NCBI RefSeq assembly: GCF_009389715.1
Contig: NW_024067676.1
Span: forward strand, 1,679,501 to 1,743,500
From: Phoenix dactylifera
Taxonomy: Eukaryota > Streptophyta > Magnoliopsida > Arecales > Arecaceae
Length of the DNA stretch: 64,000 nt
Reading direction: 5' to 3'
Position 1 is the first letter of the stretch, and each line of letters opens with the position of its first letter. Both the position numbers and the translations under genes were made by a program. This document shows, piece by piece, positions 1 through 10,806 of the stretch. The notes beneath the pieces were generated by a model. It did not search any database, was not told where the DNA came from, and worked only from the letters and a program-made list of their open reading frames with translations.

Positions 1-1700
1 AAGTATCTTTATAGTTATGCTAGAACTTAGTTCATATCATGCCTTTAAGTTTAGGGGATTAGGGTTGAAGTATTAGAGAACCTTCATATATTTCAAATGC
101 ATACCTCCTTTGAGCAATAAAGACTAATTAAAATTTATTTTATATAACATCACTTAGATTTATATTTAGAATATATATCTAGAATTTTTATTTTATTTTT
201 TATTATTTCATGATGATGATGGTTTGTCTAAGGATGCCTTTGAAATGGATTAGAATATCAAGGGGGAAATTTTTGCAACATCTAGATGTAACACCCTCTT
301 ACAAATAGAGTAAAAGGCATCACCCTCCAATTGGATTCCTTATTCCATTTAGAAGGGTGCCACTCTTTTGGGGTTCCATCCTAGGTATCTAAAAAACTAC
401 TTGAAAGAATAGGAGAAAAAGGATTGAAGAAAGTAAATATTGGCTAACGGACGAATATGCATAGTCGGTCCTAAATTGATGAGATAACATAATTGCCTAT
501 TTATTTCTATTAAAACATAATAAAAATCTCCAAAACCTAAGACCTCCATGTGGCTCTCACATGGAGAAGAACCTTATAAAAAAAAATGGTATCCCCCCTC
601 CTCCAACATCGATATATTTTTTTCTGCATGTTTTGTGCCTAAGATCAACTAGAAAAGTAGTATACCAGCCAACCCCACCCTCCTACCAAATCAACATCTC
701 TATATATTTTTTCTTACAAGTTGTGCCTAGGACCTAGTGAAAAAATAAAGCACCATGACATGCATAGAGAGTGTGTGTGTGAGAGAGAGTGGGAGAGAGA
801 GAGAAAGAGAGACAAACGGACGGACTTGGAAATGCTAGATGTATCTCCACTTAGATTCCATCAGATCTAGATCAAACAATGAGATATATGTGATCTATTA
901 CCTCTAAATTGCTTATATACTAAAAAATTATGTAATTTGGAGACTTTTATCCTATACATCAAGTGGTCAAAAAATTAGATAGTTTAAATAATATAAAATA
1001 ATATATTTTTTGTCGCTTGATGCATAGGTTAGAGATCTCTAAATCATATGAGTTTTGGTGAATAAACAGTTGTGAGACAGTCGATCACGACCAATAGCTC
1101 AAATCATCGATGTGAACCCCCGTCGTCCGATCTAGATCTCACTAAATCTGAGCATAAAGCCTCTTGAGTGTAGCCAAATATATCTATCCATCCATATATA
1201 TAAAGAGAGGGACATACATACAAACATACATACATATTCATCTGTAATATATATATATATATGCGTTTGGAACATGACTCATCTCCTCCCTAGTGACTTC
1301 CCCTCACCCAACACAAATTTAAGTTTTATTTAATTTAAACATCACTACATGTTGAATGACAAATGTTCCTTCCAATTAGCTCAAACCTTTTAATTATATC
1401 TCTCCAATGATAAGAATGTCAGGCACATATCTCATCATTAACTCACCTTTCCTTTATATAGCTATGCATTAAAGTTGTTAAGCATTCTACTTTGTTTCCA
1501 AGGCAAAAATATCTCATTTGTAATTTGAAAAGAGGGGGAGAGAAGGGCAGCACATCAGTGTCAAGCAATCAGTTAACTATTACTAACTTACTTTATACAT
1601 ACCACAATGGATCTGAAATTGAAGACACTGATGGTAGCCTCGTAAGTTGAATGCCTTTTAGCTAGCTTTGCCATAATTTTAAGCAGCATTTGGTTATGGA
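1..1700. other. AT-rich intergenic DNA, no gene seen
   Basis: No open frame with protein-like composition and no element with recognisable ends. It holds a GT/GA-rich microsatellite around 767-812 and a short TA run near 1246-1262. The stretch is probably old decayed repeat, but I cannot name a family. Confidence 0.5.
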
Positions 1701-1716
1701 TTAAAAATGGTCTAAA

Positions 1717-2490
1717 TGAAATAAATATTCATCTACTTCTCTTATTCCACTTTAATTTATTGAACACAAAATTAGCCTATTTATTTTGAAGTTAAACTTG
1801 ATATTTTAAAAATAAAGTTACTTTTTCATGTAACTCAAAGTAAATTACTCCATCTTACATGGTGGAGTAATTTATTCCGAAGTAAAGAGTGTCAGAAGTA
1901 AGTTGTTCCATTCACTCTAGGTTTAACTTACTTCTCAATTAAATGCATCCTTATTGTTGTCATCCTTTCCATCCTATTTTTGACAAGCTGGGAAAATTGG
2001 GATCCTCAAAAAATTTGGTTGGTCGGAGGAGACGGTGCATCGCCAAATTTACTTGGATGAGACCTAGATGTATATGCAGGCATAACACTAGCATTGAGCA
2101 AGACGATATAACTATTTCTATACTTCACTTATTCCACCTTAACTTACTAAACACTAAAAATTAGTTTGTTTATTTTGAAAGTAAACTTAGTATTTTAAAA
2201 ATAAAGCTATTTTTTATATAACTAAGAGCAAACTACTCCATCTTACATGGTGGAGTAATTTATTCTAGAGCAAAGTTGGTCAGGCATAAGTTAATCCATT
2301 TACTCTAGGATAACTTACTCCTTAACAAAATATATTCTTATTGTTGCCACCCTTTCCATCCTATTTCAAATGAACCAAAGAGCTTGAGATCCTCAGAAAA
2401 TTCAGTAATTGGAGCAGAGAGCGCATTGCTTGGACGAGAACTAGATACATGTGCGGGCATGCTACCTATGTTGAACTAGCCGAAAAGATG
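1717..2490. repeat. Two-copy direct (tandem) repeat, unit about 385 bp
   Basis: Unit 1 (about 1717-2101) and unit 2 (about 2102-2490) share the same order of blocks: a stretch around ATTTTAAAAATAAAG, then ACTCCATCTTACATGGTGGA, then TTATTGTTG followed by CCTTTCCATCCTATTT, then GGGATCCTCA/GAGATCCTCA, then ATGAGACCTAGAT/ACGAGAACTAGAT and a GCAGGCAT/GCGGGCAT block. The middle block carries a short hairpin, ATTACTCCA facing TGGAGTAAT. The units differ at many sites, so the duplication is old. Short open frames here are not convincing genes. The block after unit 2 resembles sequence at about 36.34-36.45 kb. Confidence 0.65.
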
Positions 2491-4167
2491 TCGGCTGAAG
2501 AGAGGATAGAAAGTAGCATGAGTCTAGATGTCTTGATCTTCAAAAACTTTTCACCGTTACACCACCATTCAAAAGAGATAGAATTGGATAAGGATGCAGC
2601 ACAGAGCTACAGTTGAAGTGTGTAGCACTGGGCTATGGTAGAAGGATGGAAAAGGCTATAGCATTGGGCAATAGTAGATAATCTAAGTTATATCTACTCC
2701 TAGGACAAAGACTAAAGCAAAGATAAGATAAAGGTAATTTGACTAGATTGATTACCAAAGGTCCTTTACAGAGTACGATTCCACTTATTTATACTTACAT
2801 GACAATTGCCTTCAAACACAATAACTATCCACTCCGATAGTTGCTTCTCATATTTAGTCTCCACTTCTGATGGTTTTAGTAGCTGCTACCAATTCTCTTA
2901 TCACTATGCATGTGCACAAGTACAATTATTTTGCAACTATGGACTCGATACTCATATCATATTGGTCCTTAACTTATTCTGATATAGCTCATGTTGGTTG
3001 TCTTCTCTTTCTTTATTCAATATCTATTCCTAAAATTTGTGACCTATATGATCACCTCGATCTTCTACCGATCATCTTTCACAGTCAAAACTTGGTTTTT
3101 TTATTCTACTTATCTATATTATGGTCAAATTCTATCTGTTCGGCTTGGATCTCTATTCTTTGTGTGATTTTCATAACCGAACTCTATCCAATCTTAGCAC
3201 AAGTCATGTAATTCTTGCATACTTTGATCAAACTTAATCCCCGTAGTGGTTGCTACTGGCTGACAAATAGAATATTGTTAAGATATGGTATAAACACTTA
3301 CATGCCAATCTAAACAGCATATATCCTTCATACTATCTAAAGTTGGAAGTAAATGAATCGATGAGAGGCTACCTCTAATCATAACATTCTTTCTACTTGC
3401 CCCAAACTCAATAAATTTGCTCTTGTTTTCCCACCCTACAATAAAGTTTTGAATAGAAATGTAGTAGGTCAAAATATCAAATATTTTACTTCCAATGATA
3501 CAATGTTCAACTTACCAAAGGATACAACATTGCAAGGAAACAATATGTCTCGAAAGACTACAATTTTAGAAAGCATGGTATATTAAGTATAAAAAAATAC
3601 ATTTTGAGTAACTCTCATAGATAATAAATGCTACAATGTTTCGATAGGTTTGATAAAAAAAATAGAAAATAAAGAAAACAAACTATAGTTGTGGCTTAAA
3701 GACCGCTAGTTAGCAGGATCACCATGTGATTACTTACTAGATTTGATTAATTTTTTTATAAAAAAATAGCCATCTTACATGACCTTATATTTAATAGATA
3801 TATACAAGATTTTATCCTAATATAAAAGTGAAGAAGGAAAGTCTTCTCATCAATTACTAACAACCCTTTCCTTTCATCAGCCTCTCCACTGTCCACAATC
3901 AACCATGGGGGAAGAAAATATCCAAACTTGGAATACTTCAAACTATTCGCTGCAAAAACTGGAAAAGAAAAACAAGAAAAAGCCAAAAAAAAAAGAAAAA
4001 AAAATGATATCTACTAAAGCATTGATTAACCAAAGATGTTTTCTGTAGAGGAATATCCATCACATATTATGTGCTCATGGTGGAATTTATACACCAATAG
4101 GAATCTCTTGTAATCAGTTTGCTGTGCTGAGAGTTTACTCATAAAAATTTTAAATTGAGGGGGTTAG
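2491..4167. other. Intergenic DNA, probable decayed repeat
   Basis: AT-rich with no supportable gene. The start (about 2430-2570, with the shared block TCTTCAAAAACTTTT) matches a region near 36.4 kb, so this is probably part of a dispersed element whose ends I cannot place. Open frames at 2870-3211 (plus) and 3278-3472 (minus) have no recognisable domain. Confidence 0.4.
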
Positions 4168-4455
4168 ATGCCAAAAAAAAATGGTATTCGTCAATGGAAA
4201 CCAAGCAACGTAGACTGGTTAGAAGCTTTTAACGATCCCCCGGGTCCGTCGATCTCGCGTCGTATGCACAAAATTTCAAGAAGAGAGGGATTAAAACGCA
4301 TAGGCTCCCGGACTCCAACGTTCGAAAAATTCAAACTTCAGGCCTGGGTTCCGAACCTAGCCGGTTTGGGTTTGGGGCGCGGCGAGAAAGCGCGGTCTTT
4401 GACTCGAGAACCGCGTCCCGCACCTGGCTGGCACGGCATGGCGAAAGCGTGACCG
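4168..4455 (+). other. GC-rich island with a 94-codon open frame, unidentified
   Basis: About 280 bp stand out sharply from the AT-rich surroundings in GC and CpG content. The plus-strand frame 4168-4452 encodes a basic 94-residue product, rich in Arg, Lys, Pro and Gly, starting MPKKNGIRQWKPSNVDW. I recognise no domain, and the poly(A) run right after the first codon is an odd start context. It could be a gene or organellar fragment, a regulatory part of a retroelement, or chance. No TATA box or splice pattern helps decide. Confidence 0.3.
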
Positions 4456-5191
4456 GGCCAAATAGCGATGTGAGGATTATCGCAAATGATATAGTTTTCC
4501 ATTTTTCATCAAAATAAATATGTCTAGATTTAGATTAACATCTCCTGTGGAATAATAATATTCTTTTCTGAATCATGGTTGTATTACCATATGTTAGATC
4601 AAATGATGTCATCTTCTAATGCGTGCTTATCTGATGAAAAAGATATTACCATGGTTAATGGGCTGTGCACTGGGTGGCTTTGTATGTGGCCAGTTAATCT
4701 AGAGATACCCTGTGGATTAGAAAAGAAAAGTTATCTGGAGCGCTCCGGAACTTATTGTTTTTCGTTTTTATTGAATGTATCTATAGTAGAACTGTATGAA
4801 TCATTCATTTTAGCAAAAAAGAATAAGAGTATTACTATAGTTATACAAAATATAGGTAGCGGTAATTATAAATTTCCGATTGGTGAGATTTGTACCAATA
4901 ATCTAAAGATTTATTATTTGTACTATTATGGTCATTCATTCTACCTTCTAAGGTTGGTCAGCTACCGCCCAAGCTGGTCTGAAATTAAGTTTTAATTGTG
5001 TTGAGTTAAGTCGAAGATTATAATTTATCATTTATTGTCATAATGTAGTAATAGTTATTGTTTTTGTCGTAATAAAAAGGCCTGTTTTCGATAATATTGG
5101 TCTTACTAAAACTTTAAAATATATTTAGTCCTCAAATGAATGTGAAAAAAATTAGTATTAAAATATAGTCGAAATTTAGCAAAGATGCGAG

Positions 5192-5223
<32 letters not shown>

Positions 5224-7432
5224 CTTAAAATATACTACATAATCTAATAATAAGAAAATATAATGCTGGTGGGTTCAAGTAAGAAATTAACAGAGGTTCT
5301 GGGTTTGGTAGAAAAGGAGGGTCTCACCCACACATAGAAACATGCACAAAGAAAATAATAAATTCAGAATTTGAAATATGTAAAAGAAAAACATCATACA
5401 CAGTTCTATACTAAAAACAATAAAAATGAGATAGGTAGTACCAGAGCAACAATAACTAATCACATACATTGTTTACTAATTTACTTCTTCCCTCAAAAAG
5501 AAAAAAAATTATTGGTATAAAACATCACTCATATAGACCATATAGCTTCACCAAATAACAAATATACATAAATTCTAAAGCTTGACAAATAGTTTGGTCA
5601 AGGTTAAATTTGCTAAATCATTTGGCACCAATTTATGAAATATTCAATAAATCATTTAGCAAAGATCTAGTGAGATGATTTACGTACACCATACATGAAC
5701 AGCCTTTTCTCGCAGCATAGTTGATGGGCCATCTCTTGGGGTATATACCACATGAGTAAGTGATTAAGATCGCCACGCATGTAATGTAACAACCTAAAAC
5801 CTCATCCTAAAAAACTCAGCTAGAAGATATTTTTTTGAATTCCTTTATCTTGTATAAGTATCCAAAATCTATCCAACAGATAGCCTATGTAAAACTAAAC
5901 GCAGGCTCGCACCTGGATCCTCATATGTAATTAATCGCAAAATGGGTTTAGGTATCTCCATCCTAACTCATTCAATGGGAGATATCATGTCATCTACTGA
6001 TCATGCTAACATAATCTTAGGGTTGTCTAAGCTGTGGTCCATTAGACTGATGGTCCATACGGATGACAAAGAACTCTTTAGGTTGACAATATAAAGAATG
6101 GGTGCATCATGCGACTGATGGGAAAAGTAAGAATTTGATTAGTATCAACATATTTTGTGGTCAGTGCAGTGTAATGAACAGAGCAACAAAAGGCCCAACA
6201 ATAATGAGGAGAGATGGCATATAAAATACAAAATAAAAAAGACAGTAACATTCGACAAATATTTAATGGAGTTTTTTTTTTAGGTTGGTGGCCTCCAAAG
6301 AGAAAGCTATTCCACAATGAAAGTAGTATAAAAAGATTTCATATGCTTTTTTTTCTGTGAGAAAATTACTTCACCTGCTTTTGACCTTACTTTTGAGCTA
6401 CCTTCAAGATCAAGCCATTTGCCATGTTCAAGAATTTTTGAAAATAAAAAACTAGATGAAGCAACTGCTATAATTCTTCGTGATTTTATAAATTGTAGGG
6501 TATTTGATTTGATGATTGCTTTCAATTTGAGATGGTGGGCCTCCAAATCAAACTTTGCATATTGAATTTTTTAGGGCTTTGCACATCTTGAAGTGCTCTG
6601 TTTAAACAATCAGGTGGTCTTAAATGGATGCAATCATCCATTCATATTCATGCCACTTTACTAGAGCGATGGATGTAGATGCGTGTAATCAACTAATATG
6701 GAAGAGAAAAGTAGACCTAGCAAATTCGCCAACAAGCCTAACTGAAGCATTATTTCATAAATCTGAATACCGATTCATATCAACTCATGACATGTTTGGT
6801 TGGACGGAGTTAAGCTCTATAATAGAAATGAAAATAAGCGATTCTTACTTCAGCCATTTGGTCACTCTCATTTCTAGGGAAATGGGAATATACCAATTCT
6901 CCAAAATTCAATCCTGATTCTTCCTTCAGTATTCAAATTCAATTCTACCTGATTTATCTTTTTCAAAAAATTATTTAAAAATATGTTGATTTCGATTTCG
7001 GAAGCAAACCAAAAACATCTTCAATAGAATCCTTCCTCCAAACCCTACCGTAAAATGATAAGAACTATTCATCATTTGCTCCAAATAGGCGGACCATGCC
7101 CTTAAATAAAATTATGCATCGAAGTCCTTGCATCAATTCTTCCTCGGCCATCCACCCACCCAGATGCCAAAAAAAAAAAAAATCCTAAGGAGCGCCTACT
7201 CATGGAAAAACAGCAAAAATCCACGTAAACACCTGTCCTATAAGAGGGTGCAGTATCCATGTAGGTGTCCATTGCATTACTAGTTTTACCCTTCCTCCTC
7301 CTAGTTGTCCCCCTTTTCCCACCGGTCTAACAAGGAACAGCTTCGGTGAGAATGGAAGGGAGCCCTCTAATTTACTCTTATCTTTCGCACTCAATAGTGT
7401 TGAACAAGGTGTTCATCACTGAGAAATAATAA
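4456..7432. other. Intergenic AT-rich DNA with repeat relics
   Basis: No convincing gene. A TA microsatellite lies at about 5192-5218. The segment from about 5789, starting TGTAACAACCTAAAACC, has the look of a retroelement LTR edge, but I found no partner copy. The stretch from about 6790 to 7015 starts TGTTTGGTTGGACGG and ends near AAGCAAACCAAAAACAT, an imperfect inverted pair typical of MITEs, with no clear target duplication. The 138-codon frame at 4579-4995 is AT-rich and unrecognised. Confidence 0.35.
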
Positions 7433-7748
7433 TGTTAGATTAGATAGGCCAAGAACTTTTATGGTGTTTATATATTTTTAGACTCATTCATCGCTCAAGC
7501 TTTTAGATAGGATCTTAATATAATATAAAAGCCTACCGATCTTTCTTACCTACTAAAACCTCGATGCTCCTACTAATTTGCTTGTCGCCCCTCATTTCGG
7601 ATTCCATTCCTCAAGCTCTATACATGAGAGAAGGTGTTGAAACATATTAATCTAATATCGAATAGGTTCAGAACTCTTGTGGTATTTTTATGCTCTTGGG
7701 CTCATCCATCTAAATGCCCGATTTTTTTTAGATAGGATGATCTTAACA
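7433..7748 (+). mobile_element. Candidate TRIM/LTR miniature element
   Basis: Two related blocks flank about 115 bp. The left block (7433 to about 7520) and the right block (7635-7748) both run from TGTT through an AATAGG/GATAGG block, AACTCTTGTGGT/AACTTTTATGGT, CTCATCCATC/CTCATTCATC, and TTTTAGATAGGAT. The right block ends TTAACA, giving the TG...CA ends of an LTR. The purine run GAGAGAAGG directly before the right block is a plausible polypurine tract for a plus-strand element. The left block is shorter near its start, I see no tRNA primer site after it, and there is no clear target duplication, so this is a decayed candidate. Confidence 0.4.
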
Positions 7749-7769
7749 TTCATCATTTTCATACCTCAC

Positions 7770-8190
7770 CTTTTTTTTATTATATAAGGGCGACTCACAC
7801 CAAACGTGCATAAGTGCAGCAAACAAAATCAGAAAAAAAAAAAATGTTAGCGAAGAGAAAAGGAACAAACGCTAGATTCTCCGAAAAGATCTCTTTAGAA
7901 TGATGAGTCACAAAGGAGGCGACCCAGTCAGCAGTACTAATCGTTTTTCGATAGACATAAGTGGTCCGAAAAGAGCAACATCTTTTTCGAGCTATTAGCT
8001 GGTTAAGATAAGGCATCGAGGCAAAAAGGCTAGGACTGAGACAAAGTGAGTGATGGAATAGTAGCTAGGCATTGATCCTGCGAGAAAAGTTGTAGTCCAT
8101 TACTTTACGGTGTTGGGAGTAGAGTTCAAGGTGTCTTTTACCAGTTTAGAAACCCTTCACGAGGGCTGTCTGATTGCCTCCCCCTTATGC
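7770..8190 (-). mobile_element. LINE 3' tail (RNase H C-terminus), 5'-truncated
   Basis: Read on the minus strand, 8016-7795 encodes a stretch with YVYRKTISTADWVASFVTHH followed by a hydrophobic end. This matches the end of the RNase H domain of plant L1-type LINEs (VYREAN..ADWVA..A..HS is the usual form, recalled from the family). It is followed on the minus strand by an A-rich tail (T-run near 7770-7780 on the plus strand). Upstream sequence to about 8190 is probably the same element but is too decayed to translate. The insertion is truncated and non-functional. Confidence 0.55.
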
Positions 8191-8754
8191 CACGCATGTA
8201 CAAACCAACTCAAATATCCATCATAGCTTCCTTTATGCTTATGGGCATCCTCACAATCGCATGTTGATGAACAAGACTAAAAACAGCTAGCCTAGTGATC
8301 ATTTTAGATTTTTTTTTTGGCTCACCAAATTAAAGCTTACTTGTTGGTTTCATTGAATATTTCTGAAATTGATAGCTATGATCGCTATCATGTTCCAAGT
8401 GTGATCATAAAATAAGCTGACATTATGAAACACTCAAAACACCTTTTAAACAACCATGTATAGATGAGATGGTTGGATCCATTTTGCTTCATATGACTGG
8501 CTCACATTTAGCCTCATGCACCAGAAAGGCGAACCTACAATGATTCACCTATTGTGACATATACCTCACATATATAGTCGGCTAGGCACTAAGGATAACC
8601 TTCTCTTATATGAAATATTGACAACCATCACATAGCAATTAATGGTGTGTTGAGATGATTAGTATCATCTTTTGTGTGGCCTAATCATACTGCTTTTTCA
8701 AGTAGGCTTGTCTCCTATCAACCATGCTCCTACTCATGAAAAGATAGTACTACC

Positions 8755-9650
8755 TTTATTCTATCTACTTTTTTCTTTCTTTTTTTTGATAAGGCGGATG
8801 GACCATACAAGTCTAGTGTAAGTGCATCCACAGTGGTTGGAGAATAAAACAAGGTGGAGAGGAGGAAGAGTATTCTCATATCTGTCCCACAGACAACCAC
8901 CAGAATGTTGGGCCACATAGGAGACAACTCAGTCAGTTGACATGATCGCCTCTCGGTACACATGGTTGATCTGGAAAACGGCATAATCCATTATCTGTCT
9001 GTGGATGTTCTACAGCAGCGGATGCTCCCCACCTGCTCCAAATGGGTCTTGAATCTATCCGACCACCATCACCGAGTCACTCTTAAGGTGGATGCAGTAT
9101 GCTCCCAAGATACTCCTTGCATAGGTAATGCCCTTGCAGGTTGCCTTCAATTCTGCCCCGAGAACCAAGACATCATAGATGCACCTGCCACCAGCCGCCA
9201 CCAATCTAGAGTTGAAATCCCTGATGATGAATTCCGCTTCGACCCTATGCCCACCATCAGACACACTCTCATCAAAGTTGATCTTGAGAAAACTCGGAGA
9301 TGAGAACTTTCAAGAGATGAGTATCATCCAAGTCGCTCCAGGAAACTCCCATTTGGCTTGAGGAGCGACTCGGGCCATACTTTATTTTATCTCCTTGAAA
9401 ATAAAGCCACACTCTAACCTATGCTGATGCAATAAGATGACTAGTGTACTGGCTATGATGCATCACATAAAGAAGGGTGGGCAGCTTAGCTTGTGATTAT
9501 CTAATAAAAAGTGTGTGGACAACTCAACTCAAAGCAAAGCTGCTTTGCTTGCAGGAAAAGAGAGTGGTGGTAGTAGGCATTATCGTGGCCAGGAAACTCG
9601 GACCATAGTTGGTCAAAATGAGTCAATGATATAAAGCTCGATCAATAGGT
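8755..9650 (-). mobile_element. LINE 3' tail with RNase H domain, decayed
   Basis: On the minus strand the segment from about 9310 reads INFDES then GGHRVEAEFIIRDFNSRL, AGAELKATCKGITYAR-like sequence and LKSDSVMVVG, the start and middle of a plant LINE RNase H domain. The next block (about 9010-8790) continues with HVYREA and SYVAQHSG. In-frame stops interrupt the reading. The T-rich stretch at about 8757-8791 on the plus strand is the element's A tail. The part beyond 9310 is assigned only by continuity. This is a dead, 5'-truncated copy of the same family as the other three LINE tails here. Confidence 0.65.
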
Positions 9651-10348
9651 TAAGGCACAAGCATGGTTAACATGGTAAGAAGATTCATGCAATATGATGT
9701 GGTTTTCGTGATCGATATATGAACGTACGCTCCGAAGCCGCCCTCAAACTCATGTTCGATCATTAGTCAAAAGATTTTCAATTAAAAGGCAGAATCATGG
9801 ATGATAGTCATGCTGATAATAAAATAGGAACAAACTTGGATTAAAAAAAGAAACTTTTGATAATCAATTTCTTTGCATTTAAAAAGCAGAAATGTCATAC
9901 CAACAATGTACAAAAAAAAAGGCTTCTCATATTCAATTTCTATGCATTTAGCAGGCTCACTGACTAGATCTGAAGCAATATGAGTTACAATCTAGGTAGT
10001 TGTCTATTATTACTGGAATTGGAAAATTAATTGAATCAAATCTAGCACCAATGCTTCTTATACATTTGCGCATGAAGCTCATTAGACAAGATCTATGGCA
10101 TGAATTCCACTCAATTGGCAGAGCCAAAGAATCCCTAAGAGACGGCGGCGAAGCACGAACGATGCTTGATAAACCAAGTCTTAGTGAGATAAACAATTGT
10201 CTCACCATGGAGGGGTCAACAAGGAGGAAGCCATCTATGGAAGTTATAAGTTTCACATGAAGCTCCTTTAAGGGGGTCATGTTTGCATTGGATGGCCCAA
10301 CAAAGTGTGCAAAGGCATGGCCCAACCATTCCTACATAAAAATCTTTT
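9651..10348. other. Spacer with overlapping open frames on both strands
   Basis: A minus-strand frame (9957-10325, 122 codons) and a plus-strand frame (10000-10260, 86 codons) overlap. The minus one has protein-like composition, with a central stretch SLRDSLALPIEWNSCHRSCL, but I do not recognise it and see no splice or promoter context. It may be a gene fragment carried by a repeat, or chance. Confidence 0.25.
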
Positions 10349-10806
10349 GAGTTTTTTTTTTTTGCATAAACTTCCTCCTAAATATCGAATTTTACCTAAA
10401 TATCCTATCAAAATTGATATTTGCATGTATAGCCTTTTAAAATACTTATTTTACTATTCTTATTTTTTTTTCTTATTTTTTCATATGTACCCACGTCATC
10501 TAACACCATCTAATACCGTTAAAAAATTAACGGTTTCAAATTAAAATAACTAAAATACCATTAATAGATAGATATGCAAAAAAAAATATATAAGGCGATC
10601 GTGATAGACGACAAAAAAATATTTTCAAAATTTTTTTATTTTTAATTAAATAAATATGGTTTTTAATAATGGTATTGGAAGAACTGTTGTATTAGAGGCA
10701 TTTGTGAAAAAATAGTGTTATATGAAGGTATAGAAATAAATATAAATTTAAGAAGGTATTCACCCAAATTTAAATTTTTAGAACGGTATTTGTGCAAAAA
10801 AAACCC
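10349..10806. mobile_element. TIR element, GGGTTTTTTTGCA family, copy 1
   Basis: A 458-bp non-coding element. Its left end GAGTTTTTTTTTTTTGCA and right end (reverse complement GGGTTTTTTTTGCACAAA) form inverted repeats. Inside are sub-terminal repeats of the type CCTCCTAAATAT and ATATTTGCATGTATA, and the block ACCGTTAAAAAATTAACGGT (palindromic). It is flanked by AAAATCTTTT at 10339-10348 and again at 10807-10816, a target duplication of 9-10 bp, which points to a Mutator-type transposase in trans. Three relatives occur at about 30.3, 31.1 and 48.7 kb. Confidence 0.7.

Noticed and set aside
4579..4995. 138-codon plus-strand frame
   Set aside because: AT-rich, no recognisable domain, no splice or promoter context; kept only as a note.
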